A stretch of 64,000 nucleotides of DNA from Hygrocybe punicea (taxonomy: Eukaryota; Basidiomycota; Agaricomycetes; Agaricales; Hygrophoraceae), in the NCBI GenBank assembly GCA_963556145.1, contig OY744469.1, positions 2,294,001 through 2,358,000 of the forward strand. Direction: 5' to 3'. A program made the translations under genes and the position numbers. Position 1 is the stretch's first letter; the number at the start of each line of letters is the position of its first letter. Shown piece after piece: positions 1-10,135 of the stretch. The notes beneath the pieces are model-generated. The model was not told where the DNA came from and ran no database searches. It saw only the letters and a program-made list of their open reading frames with translations.

Positions 1-2049
1 TGCCTCTGGGAGGGACCCAAGAACGAGTTTCCCTGAAAAACAACGTCAGATATTCGGACGTACAACGAATAGTTGCAGTAACGTACTCGACGTGGACAGG
101 CATATGAAAAGCAGGGAGGGCCTTCACCACAGCTGGAAGCATAGCATTTGGTTAACATGGTGATAACACCTGTTGGCAGCTCTTCTCTCTCTCGCGGTGC
201 ATCAGATCCACCCTCCTCATCGTCCATGAACATATACACGTCTTCAACTCCATCTTGAAGTACACGGCCACCCCATTCCACTTCATAGAAGAACAGTTGG
301 CTTTGGAGGCTGCGAGCGACCTGGAGAGCTGCTCGTCGGTCGCTGGTTGATACACCCTGATTGATGAGTAGTTCGCGTTGTATTTGTGATTGGATCGTCG
401 ACTATGCAAATAATCCTGAGAGTCAGAACACCGGTTTCGAAAAAGACGTATATGTGGGTACTTACAACAATGTCCTTGCCGGTGAATGCGCGAGGGTATG
501 GAATGCTCCCTTTGACGTGAGTTCCGCGAGGAACCTTGTCGCGCAACTGCACAGCTATATGCGACAACAGAGAGAAATTGATGAACCGGCTCTCATCCTC
601 CTCGTCATCTTCCCAATATTCGTCGGCATCTTCATCATGGAGTTCCAGAGGGCCTCGGCCACGCATGGCCATCCCATCGCCAAGGTCGTCCGGGAAGTGT
701 GACACATCGTAGAAATCTGCAACATTCGCACACGAACTCGTATGGCTCGCAGACCGGTCATGCGATTGGAGATATGGTAGGGTAGCGCGGTCCGAGCCGG
801 TCCGGGAAATGTATGAACTGCTCGAGTTCTCGCGGTTGAGCGTTGTCGCAAAAGATGAGCTACGATCGAGGAAAGCCGCTGAAGATCCCGACGAAAACAG
901 TCCAGTTTGCTCCGATGACACCCCAGACTCCATGGAAAAGGTACGATTGCCATAATCTAGTTGTTTTCAATTAGAATGCAGGAACGCAGAGATTTTTGAA
1001 CATACTGACAGGACGAGTTTCCCTCCAAAGATGCCGAAGGACTCATATCGAAGTATTCTCTGTTCGTCCGAGGCGGAGGCGGAGGCGGAGGTGGTGGAGG
1101 CGGAGGTGGTGGAACAGGGTTCGAGTTCATCTGTACAGGGGGAGCAGGAGAGTGAACTCGATGGCTAGGATCTGGACTACGATAATGGTGGATATCTGAC
1201 GGGTAATGATATCCGTTGAGAGGATTGGAAGTTTTCGAATCCGTATGTGCAATCACTCCATTTGGTGGGCTGAGACTGGTATTCTGAGTCGAAGCAAGTA
1301 TTTCAGCTGACTGAGTGGAAGAGTTTCCTGCGGTATTAATGGAGATGCGAAAACCTTCCCCTGGTGGCGAAGCCCATTCTGGATCGCTGTTGGGAAGGTT
1401 GGGGCTGGCATTGATAGGAATTGGGTAGTCCGAGATGATCACAGAGGAGACGTCCGCTCGACTACCATAAGGAGGAAGTTCGTCTGATTCGCTGATTTGC
1501 CCATCATTTGAAATGCCCCCCGGCGGCGGGGGGATCACCTTGCGACCACCAGTGGTAGCTTGCTTGAGGAGGTCTGATGAGCTGCTTGCATACGAAGCTG
1601 TGGTTTTGTTCCCTGGTCGAGCAGACATCCCAGGTTCGGTTCCCGGAAATTTGGAAATAGAATCAAGGGAGGAACGAGGAGAGGCACCTGGAGGTTGGGG
1701 AAGGGGTCGATATTTTCCCGGCGATTGTGATGGCGTTGACCGAAGATTCGGTGGGAGACTTTGTCGGGAATCGATTGAAGGCGAACCCGCACTGATTGTG
1801 GCTATGAACACAGGCTAAGGAATAATATCAAAGAGAAGAAACAACAGGGGGTTACGTACAAACTGCGGGTGAAGCTGGTGCAGCTATACTGGAGGTTCTG
1901 CTCAGTTCGCTAGCGGTATAAAAGTTGTAAAGGTCATCGTCGCCTCGCTCAGAGGGAGTAGGCTCTTCTGTAAAGACATTCCAGACTTCTGCGTACAACT
2001 CCTCCAAGTCGTCCCCAGGATACTGCGACGTTGAAATTGTGGTAGACAT
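1..2049 (-). CDS. Rom2-type Rho1 guanine-nucleotide exchange factor, N-terminal half (cut by the left edge)
   Basis: Partial gene: the start lies at 2049 and the 3' part is beyond position 1. The first exon (2049-1860) gives an acidic N-terminus, and a second exon (1801 to about 1005) gives a long Ser/Pro-rich disordered stretch with a run of 14 prolines near 1070-1110. The next exon, joined in frame with a donor near 1005 and an acceptor near 960, leads into a DEP-like segment around 600-490 (LLSHIAVQLRDKVPRG, then FTGKDIV). The last visible exon carries a Cys-rich LPTGVITMLTKCY...CPRR stretch. This order (disordered region, DEP, Cys-rich linker) is the N-terminus of fungal Rom2/Tus1 exchange factors, which activate Rho1 for cell-wall synthesis at the plasma membrane. 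The DH, PH and CNH domains would lie off the window. It is divergent from the Trm140 gene across 424 bp. A DEP-containing RGS or RhoGAP is a less likely alternative. Confidence 0.75.
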
Positions 2050-2473
2050 GATTGGGAGTCGGTGATAATGCTGGCTCGGATTAGGGTATTAACGTTGACT
2101 GGCCCTGATACCGCCAGGTCAGCCCAAGAAATGCACAGAGAAACTGGCTCAAGGTCAAGATCGTTTATGATGTCGGATGCAGTGTGTGACCGTGATGGCC
2201 TTCAGCGGCGACGAGACCCCGAACACCCGATCCCTGCAGGCTTCGTCAATGGTGTGCAGACTGGTCGCGGCGGGCCAATGCAGTTTTAGCGCGAGACTTT
2301 CTCAGATTACACCGAAGTCGCTGTAATCATTTAACAGTGTCTAGTCGGTACATAGTTTTCCAATTTACCTCCTCTTTCGGGGTCCTATTTTGGGTACCAG
2401 TCCACGACGTTCGTTCGCACAAACGTTCAGGTCATTTTATTCTGACGTCGAACACACTCGCAGTATTTGTACC
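2050..2473. other. Divergent intergenic region between the Rho1 GEF and TRM140 genes
   Basis: The 424 bp between the two divergent start codons must contain both promoters. Short open frames here do not join to either gene and show no conserved motif. I see no clear TATA box or repeat. Confidence 0.5.
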
Positions 2474-4116
2474 ATGCACAACATTGACTCGGATAGCTGC
2501 CAGTTGGATGCACCTAAAAACACGTCCTCGGTTCACGATATCCAGTCCGATCACCCTCCATTCGGTTCAAGGTGGGTCGCTCAAAAATACTCTGGATACA
2601 CCAATACTAGTACTCATGCAAAACAAACCAGATTTCTTACCGAAGAGTCAGATGTCTGGAGCCAAAACGCTTGGGATCATGTTCCACCACCACAAGATCA
2701 ACTCGACACCATCGCAGCAGCTTTGGCTAGACAGCATTTGGCACCTGTCCACGAAGATGAGAAATTAAAATACAATGAGAGACCGTCTAGACATTGGTGT
2801 GCTGTGCCGAATGGGCTCTTCTGGTCTCTTGTTAATGTGATATTATAGGGATAATTTCTACAAGATGAATTCAAGCAACTTCTTTCGTAATCGGAAATGG
2901 TGAGCATCATATCTACCCTTCATCCTCCAATCTGAACAACCGCTTATAATAGACTTTGAAGGCTTCACAACGAATTCCCGGAACTTTCGGCCGCGGCGGA
3001 ACCTGAGGTGCCATCAGTAAATCTAACCCCATATTTACCATCACTAACCAAATTTAGGCGGGGCCGACGACGATCGTCGAAATTGGGTGCGGTAAGCTGA
3101 AATCATCACGATGCGCTGCTATTTTATTTTTTTGAGCGTTCAATACGCCAAGGCGCTGGAAATTCTGTGTTCCCCCTACTTGCTGCAAATCGAAACCCAA
3201 AATTGACTCTCCGAGCCTACGATTATTCCAACCACGCCGTAAAGCTAGTCCAAGTGCGTGAACAGTTCTGCATACCTCTTCAAAAAACCTTACCACTGTT
3301 TTTCAAGACAAACCCACTGTACCTGTCTCCACCTACGGGGACAATACATGCATCAGTTTGGGATGTGACCTCCGCCGATACACTACCAGATGGCGTGGAA
3401 CCGAACAGCGCTGATATTATCATCTTGGTCTTCGTATTGAGCGCTCTACACCCAGACGAATGGGAACAAGCCATCATGAATGTCCACAAGGTAATCCCAT
3501 CTCCCCTCTCCCCTTCCTATGTAACAGCCTGTTTACCTTTTTCTCTGTGAAGATGCTAAAACCCGGTGGTCTAGTAGTCTTCCGCGACTACGGGCGCTAC
3601 GACCTCACACAGCTCCGGTTCAAGGCTGGCCGCCTTCTGGAGGACAATTTCTATATTCGCGGTGACAAGACCCGTGTATATTTCTTCGAGCTAGGTTCGC
3701 ATTCCGGGAGATTCTCTTTGTCAAATGCCTCTCTCCTCCGTTGTTTCATTCACTCATTCGTGCACACCACACACACAGATGAACTCGCGCTCTTGTTCAC
3801 CGGTTCCCCCGCCCTCCGATCTCATGAGATAGGAAACACTATAAAGTATGACGAGATCGCCAACGACAATGCACGACCACCTTCGTCAACGACACCACAC
3901 ACATCTCAAGCTACTCCCAGCGACAACACATTTGCAGGAACCGCTTCCGCCATACATCCAAAGCTTTCCTCCACAAACAACCGGACTTTACAACCCCTTT
4001 TTTCCATCGATCAACTTGGGATGGATCGCCGCTTACTTGTCAATCGTAAACGGCAACTGAGGATGTATCGCGTGTGGATGCAAGGCAAGTTCCGGAAACT
4101 GGAGTCGGGCACATGA
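2474..4116 (+). CDS. TRM140: tRNA N3-methylcytidine methyltransferase, Trm140/METTL2-METTL6 family
   Basis: SAM-dependent methyltransferase expected to make m3C at position 32 of tRNA-Thr and tRNA-Ser in the cytosol. The first ATG in frame is at 2474 (context ACCATGC). I model eight exons: 2474-2796, 2849-2899, 2962-3007, 3058-3091, 3153-3253, 3308-3490, 3553-3694 and 3779-4116. They sum to 1218 nt, or 405 residues. Family landmarks are the N-terminal FGSRWV and DVWSQNAWD, then [16 protein letters not shown] motif I ([15 protein letters not shown], which spans a splice junction), the [12 protein letters not shown] acidic motif, the FVLSALHP loop and [14 protein letters not shown]. Residues after about 300 are a low-complexity insert before the closing [20 protein letters not shown]. 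The actin-binding N-terminus of yeast Abp140 is absent. It converges with the permease gene, with 123 bp between the stops. Confidence 0.92.
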
Positions 4117-4437
4117 CATCCATGTAAGATTGGCATTTTTGGACGAGGGTCATGAAAACATCAATATGTACTCAATGCGCATCAAGCTTACAAGAGCCTA
4201 TCTCATGGGTTATTGGACAATCATACATACATGTCTCGCCTAGAACAACACCGCAGCGATCTTCTCAAGGATTGTTCTTGGAGGTACCTCGGGGACTTCG
4301 GTCTCCTCAATAGAAGGGATACCCTGAACACACATGTCAGCTCGGTTGTTATAAAAAAATCCATCAGTTATGCGAAGCAGGGTGGACGTACAGTAACAAA
4401 GTCCATCTCATGCGGTTTCCAGATCGTCGTGCGCTTA

Positions 4438-5077
4438 CAGCCGTTTTCAGCGAGTATTGGAAACACGATTTCTAAATGGTGGCTGTGCATTTCTGAATAA
4501 GGAAGCTGCCGAGAACCCGAGGTTTGATGAGCATATTACATAAGATAGATGTCATCCATATATGGCTACACCACATGACTTAGCGTGACAGACAGTAAAA
4601 TGACAATAGATAATGGTTAAGGACAATAGAAAAACAGATGTTGCAGAGAAAGATTTAGAGGGCACTTCAAAAGGTGTTGGTGTATTTAAAACCATGATTT
4701 TCTATCAGGTGAAGGAGGAGGTCAGTAGTTTACTCAAGAGAAGCGGGTGTGATGCTTTGTGACGTGCTGTGTAACATTGGAACTGAATGCTTATCTCCTC
4801 CTTCACCTGATAGAAAATCATGGTTTTAAATACACCAACACCTTTTGAAGTGCCCTCTAAATCTTTCTCTGCAACATCTGTTTTTCTATTGTCCTTAACC
4901 ATTATCTATTGTCATTTTACTGTCTGTCACGCTAAGTCATGTGGTGTAGCCATATATGGATGACATCTATCTTATGTAATATGCTCATCAAACCTCGGGT
5001 TCTCGGCAGCTTCCTTATTCAGAAATGCACAGCCACCATTTAGAAATCGTGTTTCCAATACTCGCTGAAAACGGCTG
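4438..5077. mobile_element. 640-bp foldback/MITE-like DNA transposon with 283-bp terminal inverted repeats and TA target duplication
   Basis: The arms 4438-4720 and 4795-5077 are exact reverse complements as far as I can read by eye, 283 bp each, around a 74-bp unique loop (4721-4794). The termini are CAGCCGTTTTC...GAAAACGGCTG and are flanked on both sides by TA (4436-4437 and 5078-5079). Removing the element plus one TA restores the permease reading frame exactly (TTC ATT AAG CGC), which proves the borders. The TA target duplication fits the Tc1/mariner superfamily. There is no transposase coding capacity, so it is non-autonomous. The lack of visible arm divergence suggests a recent insertion. 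Confidence 0.93.
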
Positions 5078-7567
5078 TAATGAACTTGTAGCCAAAGTAA
5101 AGTGTGCCAAAGATAAGGATGTTCACATCTGGAAGTTCATTCAGTTTGAATTACCTCAGGCACAAACAAGGGACGAAAACTTGCAGGCAGTGAAGAAGTC
5201 GGAAACTTTGAACGAGAAGAACACGTTGAACCCGGTGATGAGGATGAAGAAGGTGGTCCAGCCAACACCCCAGTACGCAAGATACGGCTGTCATGGGTAA
5301 TCGAGCTGGTTAGGTGAAATCCAGGGAAAAGTAGGAGACAACGCACTTGAAGTCGGTTGTGGTAGTAACTTTTCGTTACGTCGAAGCCTTGAGCAGTCAT
5401 ACCTCGGTCTGGAGAATTTATGACACCCAGTAACATAACAATGCGGAAAATAACGCACGGAAGAAAATGTACGTCAAGTTGATGGAAAACCACCCAAAGA
5501 ATCCGGCTGTGGCGGAAAGATTAACAAACCAGCTAAGAAACCAACCTCAGCCGCTGTTCGCTGAGAGAATAATCAAATCTTACTTGAACACCGTTGCTGC
5601 GCCACTGGAAACGTTCATGAAGGCCAGAAGAATAAATGAAGACTTTGGATGCAAAAGTAGCAAGTCAACTCGATGGTTATGATTTGAACGGTAAGAACTG
5701 ACAGCAGTCAACACGGCGGCCAGAGGAAGACCCTTGTTCGTACAGTAGGTGAGAAACTTGGGGGCTTGACCACGGAGTGCTAAGCCGTAGAGGATACGCG
5801 AAGAACAGAACAGAAAGCTGTTTCCGGCCGAGAACGCGCTCGTGAAGACACCAGCATTGATGATATGTGGAAGAACTGGACACAAATGTTAGGTTGCGGC
5901 TGGGGTTGAAAGAAAGGACATTTGCGCGTTGACACACCTTTGATACCCGCACGGTTCATGGCAATCACGAAAGGAGATTGCGCAGCTGTTCCAGTAGCTG
6001 CCGAGTATGATGAACATGAGTGGAATGGATATATTACAAGAAATTACATTTCAAAAGCTCTGGCGCATTGTAAGGGACCAACAAGCCAATGATGAGAATG
6101 CCCAACATCTGTGGAATTCGGTGGAAATTTCAAAGCAGTTGGAAAGACATGATTGACTTACGTAGAATATGAGGATACGGTAAAAGACTCGACGGACTGC
6201 TTTGGCGATGTTTCGGCGAGGGCTCTCGGTCTCGGATGCCGCACTGAGAAGATTTCAGAAGAATTGGTAATAACAAGAGATATTGCCTCACACGGCGACC
6301 AGCTCCATTCCTTGGAAAGAGAATGAAGCTTGTACAAGAACACCCAGGATGCCTAAGAAGCGATCAGTGTTGATATTCTTCACAAGGCCGGCTCTGTTGA
6401 CCGCTCCAGGGTCCTTCCAGTACTGAAAACACCTATAACCGTGAATATCAACTGGCACGGGAGGAAAGGGAGACCAACGTGGAAGCCCAGGCGAGGAGTG
6501 GAGGTTCCTCCGAGGTCGATTATCAAACCGACCAGAATGAGTCCAGTGATCATCGAAACTACATGGTTGCTAGATCAGACTAGATTATGCTTCATGATAA
6601 ACTCCAATTGCTTTACGTTTGATGAGCGAGAAGAAGAACTCGGCTGGTAAACAAGTTATAATCATGAAAAGCCCACATTCCCTGGTTCCATCGAAGCTCA
6701 CATTCTCCAAAATACCTGTAATGTAATTTAGGATAGGAACATAATACAACGAAGAGTTGTCACTCACCTGACACCAAATACATTGATAATGCAAACGAAG
6801 AGGCATATAATGGCAGTATAAATAGGTTGATGTTTTGTCTAGATTGTACATGAAGACAATGTGTTTCCGAATGTGTCGTAAAAGGCTCCTCACATTTAAA
6901 TCCCAGAACCCAAGTAAGATGCCAGCTGCCGTGATCTCCACAGGAGTCGAGATGCTGTTGGAACCGTCAAATTTTTACCAGTTCGCAGCGAATTCGCACT
7001 GACGCGTTAGCCTATCCGACTATGAATCAGAGGAGTTCTTCCCAACAATGAGTGATGACATACATAGAAATAATTCTGTTGCAGGTAAACAAACTATAAA
7101 TATTTTCTACTCTCAAGACAAGGGGACGTACCCATCCAACCTGCTCAGAAAATGGAATAAGTCGAGAACTAGTGCACAGGTATAAAGGAGACTTGCCGCA
7201 AAACCGAATGCAGGGTCAACCCATCGAGCAGCTAGTGATGACGGTTACAGAACGTGATATGCCAATGGGAAACAACTAACCGTAATGGGGGAATGTCCCA
7301 GAGATGGGGGCATGTGTTGTCATTTCACCAATTGAGCAAAGCGAACTATAGGTATTATTTAATTACAGTACAACCACCGCCAGAGGAGACTCACGAATAG
7401 GCCACAGTCCCAACTAACGCATAGGCGATGAGTGCACCCAAGGGACCAGCACCATGCAGGGCACTACCGGATCCAAGGAACAAACCAGTCCCAATGGTTC
7501 CAGCAATCTGGGGTATTAGTTGACAAGGTAAGTCGGATCGGCAATGTAGAGTAACCTGGAACTCACG

Positions 7568-7574
7568 GCAATCC
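7568..7574 (-). other. 7-nt micro-exon of the amino-acid permease gene
   Basis: GATTGCC lies between an acceptor (CAG at 7577-7575) and a donor (GTGAG at 7567-7563). Joining exon 1 (ending CAAAT), this micro-exon and exon 3 (starting ATTGCTGG) yields the conserved permease string RHVQMIAIAGTIGTG. No other join gives the family consensus. Confidence 0.85.
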
Positions 7575-7833
7575 TGGGCAAGACGTGTGGTTCAGCTTAA
7601 GCTGTAGCAGGGGGAAAAGTGAGGAAAACACACATTTGAACATGGCGTTGTTTCAAGCGCCGGTGAACCCGGTCAAGGTCGGAAGCATCGAACTGATATC
7701 TATTATCAGTTTGAACGACACCTTCTGTCACCGTCCCTTTCTCTAGAGAGTCTCCATTGTTGCCACTTTCTTCTTCCTTGGAACGAGCGTCCGAAACATA
7801 TATTTGTTTCTTGAGGTCGTTTGTTGTTAGCAT

Positions 7834-8511
7834 TGGCTGTGGACGGAAGCAGGAGAAAAGAGGCGCTGTCCCGGGAGTATTATTCCAAAAACCAGCGTGG
7901 GTATTTGGAGTGCCCCATCAGCATCACCGTGGAACTGTGACAAGTCAAATGTAAAAGGTTCGTTGACAGAGCCGCGTTGTAAATCCATGTAGGGATAATG
8001 GGATTCCATCACCGCCAGGTTCGAGTATACGGGAGTAGGGTATTAGTTGGTTCCGATACAACTTCGCCTCGGAATGGACGGTATGTAACACCGGCAGCGG
8101 AAGAATCAGGGTGAGGATGGTCGAGAGGCGAACTCTGTAGCAGATATATTCAGACATTTGGAATTCCGAAGCGTGGTTGTAGCAAGCGTTGGCATTGGCA
8201 GTGGTAGTAAAAGCCTGGTTCCTGGCCATATGTTAGCGGATCGACCGTGTCTCACCTCAACACAAAAATTTACCGTCTGTCCATCGTGTAATTGCGTTCA
8301 CCAAAGATTTACCGCATCTCCGCGCATCCCGGTACCTGTACACCCGTGTCGAGCTATCATCACATTGGTTTGAGTTTGGCTAACAGGTTATCCAACAACC
8401 AACAAAAACATTTCAAGTTGTAACGCACCAAATCTTTGTTTGCGTGTGCTTGGGCTGGGTGCCAATGATCAACACATGTACACTCCACTTTATATAAAAA
8501 AAGTTTGACTT
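7834..8511. promoter_or_regulatory. Divergent promoter region between the permease and MAK11 genes
   Basis: 678 bp without a supportable gene. A TATATAAAA-like string sits at about 8491-8500, only some 15 bp before the MAK11 start codon, which is too close for a conventional TATA box. Small open frames on the minus strand have no recognisable features. Confidence 0.4.
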
Positions 8512-10111
8512 ATGCCGGAGACCAACACCAACACACAAAAGCAAAGGTCAAAGAAACACGAAAAACTTACACAATCTCGTCGTGCCAGATTTACCACCAA
8601 ATCCGTTGATACTCCAGCCGTATGTGATGCAACAAAGGGTAAAGGAAAGGCGAAAGCAGTCACGACGAACTTGAAAGCCGTCACGGTAGTATCTCCGGGT
8701 ACATCTCGGACAGAAACAAAGGCGAAGGCGGATGACCGTCCTCTCCCTTCTCTTCCCTGCTCGTTCAAGATCATTGCAGGATCTTACGAAAAACTCCTTT
8801 ACGGTCTCGAGGGCTCCATAACCTCAGAGTTAACATTTCACCTCAAACCGATATTCATCTTCCCTGCTCATGTCTCGTGCATCAAGGCCGTCGCCGCTTC
8901 TCCTAACGGCGGCAAGTGGTTAGCGACAGGTAGTGCGGACGAAATCGTGAAGGTGTGGGATTTGCGTCGGCGCAAAGAACTCGGTGGGCTAATGCACCAC
9001 GAAGGTGCGGTCCGTCTCACAGCTGCCTTTGTAACGCACTTTGACATTCAGCTTATATCTAGGCTCGATAACTCATCTTCATTTTCCATCACGGTCTCAT
9101 CTCCTCTCGGCCTCAGAGGATGGCACGCTGTGTCTATTCAGAGCTCGAGATTGGGCTGTCTTGAGGTCACTGAAGGGGCACAAAGGACGTGTAAACTCGG
9201 TCGCCGTCCATCCTTCAGGGAAAGTTGGGCTCAGCGTTGGCAAAGACAAGACACTTCGAATGTGGGATTTTATGCGAGGGAAAGGGTCTGCAAGCACGAA
9301 ACTGGGGAAAGGTAACCATCTTCGTTTCCTGCTCGTTGGTTTATTTAACGTATAATTCAGAAGGAGAGATTGTCCGCTGGTCAGTAGACGGGTCCATGTT
9401 TGTTGTCCAATCACAAGCAACCGCCGATATTTACTCGACAGTGCGTACCAACTTCATCTTTTATCTCTCATTCTCTCAACTTTTATCAGGATATGCGCCT
9501 CCTTCACACAATCACACACCCTTCTCGTCAACACGACGTCAAATTTTGCAAGCGTGTCAACGGCGAAGGAGAGGTTCTGTTGGTCGCCGCCGAAGACAAA
9601 AAGCTCTCCGTGTATGACATATCAAAGGATCCCAATACGGTCCCAACAATCATCGCAGAATTCGTTGGACACTCAAATCGGTTCGTTCTTGCCCACTGGC
9701 AAACCATCCACGAAAACTAAAATCTTCGGTAACAGCGTCAAAGCAGTTGACACGCTTTCCATCTCCCTCCCTCCTTCAACAGAATCTAATTCAGACCGCA
9801 GTTTCACAACGATCGCCTGTACAGCTTCATCTGATGGTAAAATCCACGTATATGACTTGGCATCATTACCACCTCCCTTGGGTGCCCCTCAAATGATCCA
9901 AATCAGCCCTGTCGCTGAATACGATACCAAAGGCACTCGTTTGACGTGCCTCACGATGGCCGAGGGCCAGGAATCTGTTGAAACTCCCACCGTCGGTAAA
10001 CGAAAACGAAGTGGTGACGATGATAATGAGAGTGACAATAAAGATCAGGATGCTTGGCAGGACGACCGGGAAGAGAAAGCAGGCTCCATAGGCAGCGAAA
10101 ATGAATCATAG
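8512..10111 (+). CDS. MAK11: WD40 ribosome-biogenesis protein, MAK11/PAK1IP1 family
   Basis: Nucleolar WD40 protein that assists assembly of the 60S subunit. Five exons (8512-9004, 9063-9311, 9361-9440, 9490-9680, 9736-10111) sum to 1389 nt, or 462 residues. The N-terminus is a basic Lys/Arg-rich segment. The propeller starts at IIAGSYEKLLYGLEG, a Mak11/PAK1IP1 signature, and is followed by HVSCIKAVAASPNGGKWLAT, LLSASEDGTLCLF, GHKGRVNSVAVHPSGKVGLS and DKTLRMWDFMRGKGS. Later blades include VLLVAAEDKKLSVYD and TASSDGKIHVYDL. The tail carries GKRKRSGDDD followed by an acidic stretch, as expected for a nuclear protein. Its stop lies only 24 bp from the convergent GPATCH1 stop, so the 3' UTRs must overlap. 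Confidence 0.93.
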
Positions 10112-10135
10112 CCTGCAAATGATATAACAATACTA

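Larger units (their letters stand above)
4240..7833 (-). pseudogene. Amino-acid permease (APC/YAT family) interrupted near its 3' end by a foldback element
   Basis: Plasma-membrane amino-acid/proton symporter of the fungal YAT family. Start at 7833; exon 1 ends at 7634 with RHVQ, a 7-nt exon (7574-7568) supplies MIA, and exon 3 starts at 7507 with IAGTIGTGLFLGSG, the family signature at TM1. Further exons give VEITAAGILLGFWD, NVFGVRYFGE, SEFFFSLIKLSMITGLILVG, AGVFTSAFSAGNSFLFCSSR and LRGQAPKFLTYC, all typical. Then TLYFGYKFI at about 5085 is broken by an inserted 640-bp element (4438-5077). The real C-terminus, KRTTIWKPHEMDFVT / GIPSIEETEVPE / ILEKIAAVLF, resumes at 4436 and ends at 4240. Reading through the insertion replaces about the last 40 residues by TAVFSEYWKHDF and a stop. 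The transmembrane core is intact, so the product may keep some activity; only the cytosolic tail, which often controls trafficking and turnover, is lost. Confidence 0.88.

Noticed and set aside
996..1199. Plus-strand Arg/Trp-rich open frame
   Set aside because: It is the antisense shadow of the poly-proline tract in the Rho GEF exon; composition comes from the GGC/GGA repeat.
4705..4902. Open frame spanning the loop of the foldback element (possible transposase or small peptide)
   Set aside because: 65 codons of frame through arm, loop and arm, with no transposase motif and no family similarity; the element is non-coding.
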